Positions 48,150 through 56,070 of a DNA stretch of 64,000 bases are shown here, in pieces. Under the pieces are notes generated by a model that was not told where the DNA came from, did no database searches, and saw only the letters and a program-made list of their open reading frames with translations. A program made the position numbers and the translations under genes. Position 1 is the first letter of the stretch. Every line of letters starts with the position of its first letter. This DNA comes from Helicobacter brantae. GTDB taxonomy: Bacteria; Campylobacterota; Campylobacteria; Campylobacterales; Helicobacteraceae. The stretch covers positions 29,023-93,022 of the forward strand of contig NZ_NXLV01000006.1 of NCBI RefSeq assembly GCF_003364205.1. Direction: 5' to 3'.

Positions 48150-48323
48150 CTATCCTTCTAAGGCTAGGATTAAATCCACAGGAGACTTCAATGGCTTTAC
48201 AAATTCTCTAAATGCCTTCTTCTGCTCTTTGCTGTAATGCTTCATCTCTTCTAGCATTCTCCCATAACTTCCTTGGGATTTTGCTAAAGAGGTGATGACT
48301 TCTTTTGCTTGTGATAGTGTCAT
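48150..48323 (-). CDS. 57-residue protein, first gene of a leader-controlled unit
   Basis: A frame too short to be noticed easily: 57 residues, from the ATG at 48323 with CAAGGAG six bases upstream to TAG at 48150. Sequence is helical and basic-acidic mixed (MTLSQAKEVITSLAK...LALEG). Its ATG follows a leader that recurs before the gene at 56070, which speaks for real expression. Function unknown. Confidence 0.6.
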   Translation of the reverse strand: MTLSQAKEVITSLAKSQGSYGRMLEEMKHYSKEQKKAFREFVKPLKSPVDLILALEG

Positions 48324-48389
48324 ATTAACTCCTTGAAAAATACTGCAATGCCCTAAATAGCAATGCTCAAGGTTATAATATGTATATAT
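48321..48389 (-). promoter_or_regulatory. shared promoter/leader, copy A
   Basis: On the minus strand ATATACATATTATAACCTT (48387-48369) is identical to the stretch at 56135-56117; a TATTAT/TATAAC box is the likely -10. Between it and the ATG, most bases match copy B. CCTTGA (minus 48372-48367) can pair with TCAAGG (minus 48336-48331), which covers the start of the ribosome-binding site AAGGAG. This could hide the site until something opens the stem. Confidence 0.6.
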
Positions 48390-48444
48390 GCCTATGGTTT
48401 TTTGCTACAATTCTATAAAGCACTATCCAAAAAAGAAGGCGAAT

Positions 48445-49587
48445 ATGGAAGAAAATACACAAAACAACCTTGAAGAGGAGATTGATGAAGAGGAAGAGGA
48501 GCTTGATCACAATGCTCTTTTTAATATATCATCATGGGGAATTGATTTAAGCTGGAGAGAGCTCATTTTGATGTACAAAGATGATGAATTAGTCAAGCCT
48601 GAACTCCAACGTCACTATGTATGGAAAAAGAAAGAGGCATCTCGTTTTATTGAGTCTATTCTTTTGGGACTTCCAATTCCAAGTATTTTTCTTGCAAATA
48701 CCGAAGATAACCGAAAGTTGATTATCGATGGATATCAACGCATAATGAGTGTCTATGACTATGTTGAAAAAGAAAAATTTGGAAATGAGGAGACTATTTT
48801 CAAACTTACAAACTCTCCAGCTATACACGAACGATGGCGTGGCAAAAGTTTTAAGGAGCTCGATATCGCCGATCAAAGAAAAATTAAGAGTACAAGTGTG
48901 CATGGAATTATCTTTGAACAAAAGCACCCAAAAAATGATGATAGCTTATATCAAATCTTTGAAAGAATTAATACTGGTGGACAGAAACTTCTCTCACAGG
49001 AAATTAGACATTGTGTCTATCATGGTAAGTTTAATGATTTTCTCATAGAACTTAACAATAGCAAAATTTGGCGAGAAATGTATGGAACACAAGAAGTTGA
49101 TCAACGTATGCAAGATATAGAACTAATTTTAAGATATTTTACAATACGGCAACAAACAATACTATACAGTGACAAACAAAAAATTACCATGAAACAAGAA
49201 TTAAATCGATACATGGAAATGGGCAACAATTTTGATTTAAAAGAGTTGCAAAAAATGAAGGAAGATTTTCTTAGATGCCTTGAATGGATAAAAAAAGTTT
49301 TTGGTCAGCACGCTTTTGTCAATACAAGCAAAACCACTTCCATGACAAAAAAAATAAATCGAACAATTTTTGAATCCCTAATGATAGCTACATCACTTTA
49401 TCTAAAGGATAGAGATTTAGAGCCAACTAATGCAAAAAATAAGCTACATACCCTATTATCCAATAATGATTTCCAAAACTTAATATCCGTACGAACAACA
49501 CATTGCGAAAGCATAAGAAAGAGAATTGAATATATTTTGGAATACGTATATGAAGTACAAAATTGCAAGATATCTGAAACAAAATAG
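48445..49587 (+). CDS. DUF262 (ParB/GmrSD-like) nuclease-domain protein
   Basis: 380 residues from ATG 48445 (AAGAAGG upstream). An acidic N-terminal tail (13 Glu/Asp in the first 22 residues), then the DUF262 domain: 'LQRHYVWKKKEASRFIESILLGLPIP', the core motif IDGYQR at residues 94-99 (canonical D-G-Q-Q-R, with Y in place of the first Q), and 'FERINTGGQKLLSQEIRHCV'. DUF262 proteins are NTP-using nucleases of the GmrS/BrxU type that act against modified phage DNA, although some have other effects. It lacks the C-terminal DUF1524 (HNH) part and instead overlaps a HEPN gene. Base use is more A/T than neighbours, suggesting separate arrival. Confidence 0.78.
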   Translation: MEENTQNNLEEEIDEEEEELDHNALFNISSWGIDLSWRELILMYKDDELVKPELQRHYVWKKKEASRFIESILLGLPIPSIFLANTEDNRKLIIDGYQRIMSVYDYVEKEKFGNEETIFKLTNSPAIHERWRGKSFKELDIADQRKIKSTSVHGIIFEQKHPKNDDSLYQIFERINTGGQKLLSQEIRHCVYHGKFNDFLIELNNSKIWREMYGTQEVDQRMQDIELILRYFTIRQQTILYSDKQKITMKQELNRYMEMGNNFDLKELQKMKEDFLRCLEWIKKVFGQHAFVNTSKTTSMTKKINRTIFESLMIATSLYLKDRDLEPTNAKNKLHTLLSNNDFQNLISVRTTHCESIRKRIEYILEYVYEVQNCKISETK

Positions 49588-50065
49588 TGAAACCCTCATT
49601 ATTTTTGAAAGATCAAAACAAATAAAAGAACTCAAACAAGAGTTAAATCACAATGGACACCATGTCATTTGCTATGCTTTGATGCTTGCTACAACCAGTC
49701 TTGAAGAAGCTTTAAAGGGGATATTTAAAACTTATTTAAACTATCACAATACACATGGATATATACTAAATTTTGTATATTGCTCCATCAAACGACAGTT
49801 TAGTTTTGATTATCACAATATTGCAGATATTCTTGGAAAATTTGATTTATCTTTAAAAGATAAATTTAAGAACAGAGTACAAAATAATGAAAATAAGGAA
49901 AAAATTTTAGATCATGTCAAAAGTCTTTTAACAACCAGAAATGTTTTTGCTCATACTGGAAAAATCTCGAGTGGAACTAGCATTAACACCATTATTAAAC
50001 AATACAAATCTGCTGTGATACTAATGGGCATTCTTATCTCTGTTCTCAATCTGGTAGAAGAATAA
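49550..50065 (+). CDS. HEPN-domain protein, partner of the DUF262 gene
   Basis: 171 residues from ATG 49550, which lies 38 bases inside the DUF262 gene. All-helical by composition, with the HEPN ribonuclease signature R-N-V-F-A-H at residues 130-135 (motif R-N-x3-H), followed by TG. An alternative TTG start eight codons earlier has no clear site. In comparative work HEPN proteins are often found with DUF262 genes, and a nuclease-plus-RNase module is the usual interpretation. The role here (toxin released or activated on infection) is inferred. Confidence 0.75.
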   Translation: MKYKIARYLKQNSETLIIFERSKQIKELKQELNHNGHHVICYALMLATTSLEEALKGIFKTYLNYHNTHGYILNFVYCSIKRQFSFDYHNIADILGKFDLSLKDKFKNRVQNNENKEKILDHVKSLLTTRNVFAHTGKISSGTSINTIIKQYKSAVILMGILISVLNLVEE

Positions 50066-50084
50066 GGAATGCCCAAGTATAACC

Positions 50085-50711
50085 TTACATCTCCCCCTCA
50101 AACACACATTCCCCACTCTCTAATAACTTAGAGAATATCCTACCTCCCATCACCACTTCAGTGATTGGCTGAATGTCCTTGATGTCATTTTTGAAGGCAA
50201 GAAAGTTCGCTAGGTAAAAAAGCATTTTCTCATATCGATCTGCTGTGGCTTCTCTCAGTCTTCGAGCACCAATGAGTTTGCTTAGGATTTCTAGCTTTTG
50301 GACATACTCTTTTGGTTGAAGCACTTCGCTCACTGCACTATAACAACTATGATTGGCTTCCTCCTTCCTTCTTATCTCCTCTAGCTTTGTCTCCATAAAA
50401 TCAGCATACTTGCTAACAAGTTTTTGGGTTTCTTTAATTCTGTTTTGCAGAACCTCTATCTCAAAGTTTGTATCCTCCACTCCTTTATTGATGTGATAGT
50501 AGTAGCTATAGTAGATATAAGTTGGATCTCCACAAAGAGACTCCTTCTCCTCTTCACTTAACTCTTCAATCTTGCTTGCTCTGACTTCACATTCTCGCTC
50601 TTCACAATAAAACATATCCTCCCCATAATCCCCAAATACACTTGCTACATTGCTATTCATCATTGCAAACCAAAACTTACCTTCAATATCACCATGATAG
50701 TATCTACCCAT
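50085..50711 (-). CDS. hypothetical protein of the island, last gene of the leftward operon
   Basis: 208 residues from ATG 50711 (GGAGGAAG upstream). Begins MGRYYHGDIEGKFWFAM, then 'GDPTYIYYSYYYHI', a coiled-coil-prone stretch around 75-115 (IEVLQNRIKETQKLVSKYADFM), and a C-terminal 'VVMGGRIFSKLLESGE'. The start 'G-R-Y-Y-H-G-D-I-E-G-K-F-W-F' looks like that of small proteins found in Campylobacterota elements but I know no function. It overlaps the 42-residue gene by eight bases. Confidence 0.65.
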   Translation of the reverse strand: MGRYYHGDIEGKFWFAMMNSNVASVFGDYGEDMFYCEERECEVRASKIEELSEEEKESLCGDPTYIYYSYYYHINKGVEDTNFEIEVLQNRIKETQKLVSKYADFMETKLEEIRRKEEANHSCYSAVSEVLQPKEYVQKLEILSKLIGARRLREATADRYEKMLFYLANFLAFKNDIKDIQPITEVVMGGRIFSKLLESGECVFEGEM

Positions 50712-50832
50712 GACTTCTTCCTCCATTTGCTCCCTGAATCACTCCTAGGATAAAACCTTTGATGACTTTAAAAATGATGACAACCAGTGAGCTTAGAAAG
50801 AAGCCCACTCCTCTTGAAATCTCTTCTGCCAT
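50704..50832 (-). CDS. 42-residue single-pass membrane protein
   Basis: Very short frame from ATG 50832 with the strong site AAAGGAGG upstream. It has a hydrophobic middle (VGFFLSSLVVIIFKVIKGFILGVI) and charged ends (MAEEISRG..., ...GGRSHG), so one membrane helix is likely. It overlaps the next gene by eight bases. No family known. The quality of its ribosome-binding site and its tight fit in the operon make it likely to be expressed. Confidence 0.55.
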   Translation of the reverse strand: MAEEISRGVGFFLSSLVVIIFKVIKGFILGVIQGANGGRSHG

Positions 50833-50844
50833 TGTTTACCTCCT

Positions 50845-51273
50845 TTATGCACTTTGATTATTTTGTAGTGTTTTCTCAACTGCTTTTGCTAGGCTTTTAA
50901 ACCTACTCCAACCCAATGCCCATTCTCCATTGTCTTTTGGAATGGACCAAATCTCTCTGTATTTCCACTCTCCCTTCAGTGTAAAGACATAGATATATTC
51001 AGCCCAACATCCATCAGCTCTAGTATTAAGAAAGTTCAGTGGACATCTTTTAATCGCTTCTCCTTCCTCCTCATAAAAATTTGTCTTCTCTACACTCCTA
51101 GCCAAAGAGCTTATTCCTCTATTCTTAGCAAATAGTGCATCTACCTTTTCTTTGGTGTTGTAATGCTCTTGTAAGATCACTCCATTGTATTCAAGATAAT
51201 TGTCCCAATGTGAGTAGAGATATTCCACCTCTCTGTTGTTGATTTGTCTAGCAATCACTCCTCTTGTTGACAT
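50845..51273 (-). CDS. small phage/element-type protein with TRG..HWD motif
   Basis: 142 residues (the first of two adjacent ATG codons, at 51276, is too close to AGGAGG, so 51273 is preferred). N-terminal 'STRGVIARQINNREVEYLYSHWDNYLEYNGVIL' has the T-R-x-x-I-A ... H-W-D-x-Y-x-x-x-G pattern of small proteins common in phages and plasmids, of unknown function. C-terminal 'FTLKGEWKYREIW'. Eleven bases upstream of the 42-residue gene. Could be an anti-restriction or replication helper, but nothing shows it. Confidence 0.6.
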   Translation of the reverse strand: MSTRGVIARQINNREVEYLYSHWDNYLEYNGVILQEHYNTKEKVDALFAKNRGISSLARSVEKTNFYEEEGEAIKRCPLNFLNTRADGCWAEYIYVFTLKGEWKYREIWSIPKDNGEWALGWSRFKSLAKAVEKTLQNNQSA

Positions 51274-51395
51274 CATTCCTCCTTTGTTGTGTTTTATGAT
51301 TGTTGTTGTGTTGTTTGTGGTGTTTTAAAAGTGTTTTTAATATGCCTAAAACTAGCTCATAATGGATTTAGGACATATTTTAAAAGTGTTATGAA

Positions 51396-52166
51396 TTAGT
51401 ACTGGATGATTGCCATCCAAGGGAAAGAAAGAGTGATAAGATCCACTCCTTTTTTAAACTCTACCTCTCCATACTCACTTTTAATTTCATCGAGTAGATA
51501 CTCTGCACTTAAAGAATCAAATCCTTGTGGGGATTTAAGTTTGAGAGCTAGATTTCCATCTCTGTGGATAAATTGTGTCTCTATCTTCTCTCCCCTCCCT
51601 ATTACACGCATCTCTTCAATGATTGTCTCTATGGTTTTAATATAGGCTTTTAGATACTTTTGAATATCCACCTCATACTCTAGTTCATAGCCTAGATTAA
51701 GAGATAAGGCTTGAGATTGTGCGATTTCTGAGTTCATCTCCTTAGCTTCTAGACTTGGATACTTCCCTTCTTTCTTAGCCTCAAACTTCACCTTGCTTTC
51801 TATAGAGCAAATCTCTACTTTTGCAAGATTAATTTTTTGCATTGATTCAAACACTCTTGCAAAAGTCTCTGCTCTTCTCATAATCTCCCCTACACTTCCC
51901 TCAATTTCGGCATCAATCCTCCATCTTAAAGTCATTTTTTCAATGTTTTTAAGAGGGTGCATACTCTTTAAGATAAGCTCCTCATTCTCTTCTTTTGTGT
52001 AGTCAATATCAAATATTCTCTCCTCTTGTGGCATTGACAAAGTGATTTGCAATCCTTTTGGGATAAATAATGCTCCCTTAAAGCTAGGACGCATCTGTGC
52101 AAATCGATCGATATCAACAACCACATTTCCTAGATACATAGCTACACTATAACCATCAACTCCCAT
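51396..52166 (-). CDS. hypothetical protein of the island
   Basis: 256 residues, starting MGVDGYSVAMYLG. A charged soluble protein with repeated 'VEICSIESKVKFEAKKEG' type strands and 'MEAIIQY' end pattern ('LSFPWMAIIQY'). No known domain recognised. Good ribosome-binding site (AAGAAAGGAGAAT before the ATG at 52166). Preceded by a 32-residue hydrophobic frame. Confidence 0.6.
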   Translation of the reverse strand: MGVDGYSVAMYLGNVVVDIDRFAQMRPSFKGALFIPKGLQITLSMPQEERIFDIDYTKEENEELILKSMHPLKNIEKMTLRWRIDAEIEGSVGEIMRRAETFARVFESMQKINLAKVEICSIESKVKFEAKKEGKYPSLEAKEMNSEIAQSQALSLNLGYELEYEVDIQKYLKAYIKTIETIIEEMRVIGRGEKIETQFIHRDGNLALKLKSPQGFDSLSAEYLLDEIKSEYGEVEFKKGVDLITLSFPWMAIIQY

Positions 52167-52182
52167 TTAATTCTCCTTTCTT

Positions 52183-52281
52183 CTAAAATAGTAATAGCCA
52201 TGTCAGAATGGCAACAAAAACTGAATCACTATGCAGTGCAACCAAAGAAATGCTTAGGCATATAATTGCTCCCTTAAGCAC
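52183..52281 (-). CDS. possible 32-residue hydrophobic peptide
   Basis: A GTG at 52281 overlaps the last codons of the upstream gene (stop 52274) and opens a 32-residue frame that is almost all hydrophobic (IICLSISLVAL, VFVAILTWLLLF) and ends 16 bases before the next ATG. No convincing site precedes the GTG. It may be real, like the 42-residue membrane peptide in the same operon, or chance. Confidence 0.3.
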   Translation of the reverse strand: MLKGAIICLSISLVALHSDSVFVAILTWLLLF

Positions 52282-53245
52282 AGATTTCATCACTCTCTCC
52301 AAAGCATAACCTCCTCATTCTTAAAAACAAAAGATTATGAGCAATACACACTCTTATGTCTTCACTCATCTCCTCTTCTTTGCAATGGGCTTGATAGGTT
52401 TGCTCAATGAGCTCTTGATTGCTCTGCATAAAATCTACAAACCTTCTCATCTCACCCTTTTTCATTCGCTCCCTCAAGTCTTTAACTCCAAAGTAGCAAA
52501 AATCCCCAAGCAAGTCTTCTTCTCTAAAAAAGCTTAGTCTTTGAAAAGTGTCAAACTCCTCTCTATCACTCAAATATTCAGGACATCTGCCTAGTGCATA
52601 GGCAAACTCATTGACAATCTCAAAAATGTTATCTCTAAAGAAGGCTACTAGCTTAATGGGATGAGCAATGGGATAGGAGTGAGGCAAGAGATCATTGATA
52701 CTCTCATTCACCCAATCTTCAAGTTCAAAAAACCTCTCTGCAAAACTTTGCACTTCATACTCCCTCACAAACCTCTCAATGATTTCAAATACATCAGTGC
52801 TGATAAATCCTGCTTGAAGCATCTCTTTTGCATAGAGGTTAATGGGCATAATGATGTATTCTCTTGTATAGCTTGAGAGAGGAGTTTTACTTACATGAGT
52901 GAAACAAAAGGGTTTTAAAGCTTCTTTGTGGTTTTGCAAGAGTCCGATGAAGTGATTTGAAGAAGAAAGAACAGAAGAGAAGCACACTAACTTTCCTTCT
53001 ATTTCAAATCTAGCCAAATACACATCAGCACTTCCTTGTATATCCACCCTCTCTTCTAACTCGCTGTAGCCAATCATTTTTCTAAAGGCTTCTTCTCTTT
53101 GCTTAGTGCTTAAACTCTTCCAAAACCTCCCTCCATCAAAGAATTTTATGGCTTGTAAAATACTTCCACATCCATATCCATTCTGATGATAAATACTATA
53201 GGCTCTATCTTTATCTAGCACATTGCTTATTGTTCTGCTTCCCAT
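52274..53245 (-). CDS. hypothetical protein of the island
   Basis: 323 residues from ATG 53245 (GGAGAAGAAG upstream). Soluble, aromatic-rich; has 'AYSIYHQNGYGCGSILQAIKFF' near the start and 'AYALGRCPEYLSDREEFDTFQRL' in the C-terminal half. I find no family. Part of the leftward operon, overlapped upstream by the 53259 gene's region (13 bases apart). Confidence 0.6.
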   Translation of the reverse strand: MGSRTISNVLDKDRAYSIYHQNGYGCGSILQAIKFFDGGRFWKSLSTKQREEAFRKMIGYSELEERVDIQGSADVYLARFEIEGKLVCFSSVLSSSNHFIGLLQNHKEALKPFCFTHVSKTPLSSYTREYIIMPINLYAKEMLQAGFISTDVFEIIERFVREYEVQSFAERFFELEDWVNESINDLLPHSYPIAHPIKLVAFFRDNIFEIVNEFAYALGRCPEYLSDREEFDTFQRLSFFREEDLLGDFCYFGVKDLRERMKKGEMRRFVDFMQSNQELIEQTYQAHCKEEEMSEDIRVCIAHNLLFLRMRRLCFGESDEICA

Positions 53246-53258
53246 CACTTCTTCTCCT

Positions 53259-53618
53259 TTAAATGTAAGCAATAGCGATATACCCTCTGCTATTGATGTA
53301 GTTTGGATTTTTCTCTAAAAGCTCATAGATTTTATGGGAGACCTCAATTTCCTCCTCACTTAGCTCTTCTTCTTCCTCTCTATCTTCTTGATACTGCATA
53401 GATTGGATATAGCTCTTATAAAAAGCACCAAAATCATCTGCATCAATCTCAAATGCAATCATAAGCCCTGCATAGATTTCGCTAGCTTCCCAACTATTCA
53501 CTCCAAAAGCTCTAAGTTTTTCAAGATATTTTTGGATTCCCTCAATGTCATAGCTACCAAAGATTTGATCGCCATACTCCACATCTAGCTCTTCAACCAA
53601 TAAAAGTCGATCACTCAT
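53259..53618 (-). CDS. acidic hypothetical protein of the island
   Basis: 119 residues, about a quarter Glu/Asp with a stretch of eight acidic residues in ten near residue 78-90 (DREEEEELSEEEIE). Such a DNA-mimic-like charge is seen in some anti-restriction proteins, but no family match is known to me, so this is only a thought. Overlaps the 97-residue gene by four bases (ATGA). Confidence 0.6.
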   Translation of the reverse strand: MSDRLLLVEELDVEYGDQIFGSYDIEGIQKYLEKLRAFGVNSWEASEIYAGLMIAFEIDADDFGAFYKSYIQSMQYQEDREEEEELSEEEIEVSHKIYELLEKNPNYINSRGYIAIAYI

Positions 53619-53908
53619 ACTGCCTCCTCAACCTTTCCAAAACATAGCTCCAACTCAGCTCTTCCATAAGAGCTAAGACTCTCTTTTGGAGTTTTTCCAA
53701 AGATGTCTCTTAGCTCTCTTTTGATTGAATTGATTAAAAAGCGATTTTCACTGGCTTTTGTATTGCCAATTGTTGTTCTAAACAAAAGTCTTCTACCTAT
53801 CACTCTCTCCTCCTTTTTGATATCATGGATCATCACTTCATCAAGAAAGCCTATTTTTTGGGCTTTATTGAGTTTTTCACTTAACTGCTCCTCACTTAGT
53901 CTGTGCAT
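53615..53908 (-). CDS. hypothetical protein of the island
   Basis: 97 residues, basic, helical ('LSEEQLSEKLNKAQKIGF', 'RFLINSIKRELRDIFGKTPKES'). Possibly nucleic-acid binding from composition; no domain known. ATG at 53908 overlaps the 49-residue gene by 13 bases and its end overlaps the next by four, so it is firmly part of the operon. Confidence 0.6.
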   Translation of the reverse strand: MHRLSEEQLSEKLNKAQKIGFLDEVMIHDIKKEERVIGRRLLFRTTIGNTKASENRFLINSIKRELRDIFGKTPKESLSSYGRAELELCFGKVEEAV

Positions 53909-54045
53909 TCTTCTTCCTCCTTTGGTAAAAAGTCTAATTCATCTCCACACCACTCACATCTCTCACCCTCTCTTAAAACCGCTTCTTCTAAATCCTCATA
54001 CTCTATGCTTTCATATCCACAAAAGCACACTGCAACAAATGCCAT
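53896..54045 (-). CDS. 49-residue zinc-ribbon-like protein
   Basis: From ATG 54045 to TAA at 53896; 49 residues with two cysteine pairs: C-F-C near residue 7-9 and C-E-W-C near 30-33, plus one near the end (EECTD). The CxC/CxxC pairs about 20 residues apart suggest a small zinc ribbon. Rich in Glu. No clear Shine-Dalgarno before the ATG apart from GTATTAGCAATGG, so the start is uncertain. Sits between the methyltransferase and the 97-residue gene. Confidence 0.5.
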   Translation of the reverse strand: MAFVAVCFCGYESIEYEDLEEAVLREGERCEWCGDELDFLPKEEEECTD

Positions 54046-54080
54046 TGCTAATACTTTGTAGGGTTGTAGAAAAATGGAGA

Positions 54081-55568
54081 TTATTGGGCTAGAAGGTTTT
54101 GTAGGGTTTCGCTCTTTAGAGTGCTAAAGCTTTCTTTGGCTTCTTCTATGTTTGTAATCCAGCCAAGATAGATAAACACTCTTAGATTGATTAAGGCGAT
54201 TGTGGTTTTATCAAAGTGAATGTGGAACTTCATGTTTTTATAGGCTGTAAATTTTACAACCTGCTTCTCTCCTGCAAATAAAAAGCTAATTCCCAATGGG
54301 AGATTGACTCTATCTTGGGGTGTGATTACACTCTTGTCGCTATAACGATAACTCAAATCTTGATATCCCATAGATTGAAGCAAGATTTCAATCAAATAGG
54401 CAATCCCTACATCTCTAAGATGATTGGGATAGTAATCATCATATCTTCCAGCATAAGTGCAAATCACTTTCTCTTTTAGTCTTCCTTTGTAGAAGAGTTT
54501 TTCATTAGGATAGTGAGTGTAGGGCTTGGGATGACTGATAAGATTGCTAAAGTCAGCTAGATTGTCTTCATTTGCCAACTTCTCCCAAAAATTACAGAAA
54601 TTCTCCCTCTCCCTCTCTTTGCAATACTTTAGAGAGAAAGCTAGAACACTAGGAATATTCTCCCTACTAAAATCCACTCCTCTGTGTGCAAACTCACCTA
54701 AAAGCTCACCTTGTTGCTTCTGTGTCAAAAGCAGTTTAAAGGTGGGCATTCTAGATAAACACTCACTCCAATAAAATCTCTTATGCTTTCGCTCAAATCT
54801 CTTGGTAACTTCAACAATGTCTTCACTCTCCACCTTGATAGCTGATAGAAAATGTGAGGAGAGATGGCTTAGGGATTTGAAGTTTTTAAAGAAGTCTTGA
54901 TACTCTTTTTCATATCGCTTGAGCAAATACTCAAAGAAAGATTCCTGATCCATTCCCTGTGTTTCACTTGCAATCTCTTCTTTCTTTTCATCCTCAAGTT
55001 CGTGAATTAAAGAGGAGCGATAGCACTCAAGCTCTTGGAACAAGACTTCAAGATCATAGTCTTTGCCTAGTTTTTTCTTTAATACTGCCTCATTGGAAAA
55101 ATGAGAGCGATAAAAGAGAACAAGTTCAGCCTTTGCTCTTTGGTTGTCTTTGATATAACCCACAGCACCAATGACTTCTATTTCAAATCTGTTGGCTTTT
55201 GCATAGGCTTTAATCTCTGCATTACTCTTCCACTCTATGGGCAAGACTAGAAGTGCATACCCTGCAAGACTTTCCTCAAAAATCCTCTTACAATCCTCTT
55301 CATACTTGTCCATTGGAGGATTGCAAAAGATAAGATCCACCTCTTTATCCACTAAGCTTGTAGTCTTAGGATCAGTAGCAAGAGTGAGGATATTGTGGTT
55401 TGAACCAATAGAGAAAAACCTTTTGTTGGGATACTCTTTAGAGAAGTCATCAAACACTCCACTCCCTCCAAAGTCTAGAAATGAATTGAGCTTATGGATA
55501 AGCTCATCAAATCTTGCACTCTTTTTTAGAGCTTTTAAAACACTCTCTTGAGTTAAAGTTTGCATCAT
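54081..55568 (-). CDS. DUF4942 / methyltransferase-like protein
   Basis: 495 residues. N-terminal third has 'FLDFGGSGVFDDFSKEYP', resembling a class-I SAM motif, then 'LIFCNPPMDKYEEDCKRI', an N-P-P-x catalytic motif as in N6-adenine methyltransferases (F/Y missing, M in its place). The C-terminal part matches my memory of DUF4942 ('DDYYPNHLRDVGIAYLIEILLQSMG', 'VKFTAYKNMKFHIHFDK'), often carried on plasmids and ICEs. Whether it still methylates is doubtful since the last aromatic of NPP(Y/F/W) is replaced by Met. ATG overlaps the DUF1737-like gene. Confidence 0.7.
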   Translation of the reverse strand: MMQTLTQESVLKALKKSARFDELIHKLNSFLDFGGSGVFDDFSKEYPNKRFFSIGSNHNILTLATDPKTTSLVDKEVDLIFCNPPMDKYEEDCKRIFEESLAGYALLVLPIEWKSNAEIKAYAKANRFEIEVIGAVGYIKDNQRAKAELVLFYRSHFSNEAVLKKKLGKDYDLEVLFQELECYRSSLIHELEDEKKEEIASETQGMDQESFFEYLLKRYEKEYQDFFKNFKSLSHLSSHFLSAIKVESEDIVEVTKRFERKHKRFYWSECLSRMPTFKLLLTQKQQGELLGEFAHRGVDFSRENIPSVLAFSLKYCKERERENFCNFWEKLANEDNLADFSNLISHPKPYTHYPNEKLFYKGRLKEKVICTYAGRYDDYYPNHLRDVGIAYLIEILLQSMGYQDLSYRYSDKSVITPQDRVNLPLGISFLFAGEKQVVKFTAYKNMKFHIHFDKTTIALINLRVFIYLGWITNIEEAKESFSTLKSETLQNLLAQ

Positions 55569-55741
55569 CTCTCCTCCTTTAATTGCATAGGCTGAATGTA
55601 GAGTTCTCCGATTTGATTGCCTATAGCCAATGAGCCAAGAGTTAGGGGAGAGGATTTAATATAGCCTTCTTTGTGTTTTTCATTGACTTTTCTCTCTAAA
55701 GCCTTGAGGGAATCAGAATAGACATAGATATAAAAATCCAT
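55565..55741 (-). CDS. 58-residue DUF1737-like protein
   Basis: From ATG 55741 (overlapping the previous stop by one base) to TGA at 55565. 58 residues: 'YIYVYSDSLKALERKVNEKHKEGY', 'LGSLAIGNQIGELYIQPMQ'. This is the pattern of DUF1737-like small proteins (x-Y-x-V-x-S-x-x-L-x-x-L-x-x-x-V-N-x-x-x-x-x-G-Y), which lie in phage and plasmid operons. Its stop overlaps the start of the DUF4942 gene (ATGATG). Function unknown. Confidence 0.65.
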   Translation of the reverse strand: MDFYIYVYSDSLKALERKVNEKHKEGYIKSSPLTLGSLAIGNQIGELYIQPMQLKEER

Positions 55742-56070
55742 TACTCCACCTCCTCTAGGATTTGCTTAATGCTCTCCACACTTACTTCTTCAATCCTTTG
55801 CACATCCAAAGTCACAATAAAACCATCAGCATAATCTACAATCAGGCTATTGCCTTCTTCACTGATTTCTACCGAATAGATTGAATATTCCTCATTGGTT
55901 TGAGAGAAAAGGATTGTGGGGTTTTTCTTCTCATCATCTAAGAAGATAAAACACTTCTCCTCATTCTTATCCACCAAAAAGAGGTGATTAGACTCTGTAA
56001 TGATTGACTTGATGACTTCAATTTGTTCTATAAGATCCATAGAATTGAAGACTTGTATTTTTTCAGTCAT
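55741..56070 (-). CDS. hypothetical protein, first gene of the leader-B operon
   Basis: 109 residues from ATG 56070 (AAGGAG six bases upstream). Starts MTEKIQVFNSMDLIEQIEVIK; acidic, with beta-strand-like 'EEKCFIFLDDEKKNPTILFSQ' and 'SLIVDYADGFIVTLDVQRIEE'. No domain known. The frame runs 16 codons further upstream, but the site and shared leader fix the start. Overlaps the 58-residue gene by one base. Confidence 0.65.
   Translation of the reverse strand: MTEKIQVFNSMDLIEQIEVIKSIITESNHLFLVDKNEEKCFIFLDDEKKNPTILFSQTNEEYSIYSVEISEEGNSLIVDYADGFIVTLDVQRIEEVSVESIKQILEEVE

Noticed and set aside
49526..49549. TTG start for the HEPN gene
   Set aside because: The ATG at 49550 is better placed; the extra eight residues are an unlikely start and lie in the DUF262 gene.
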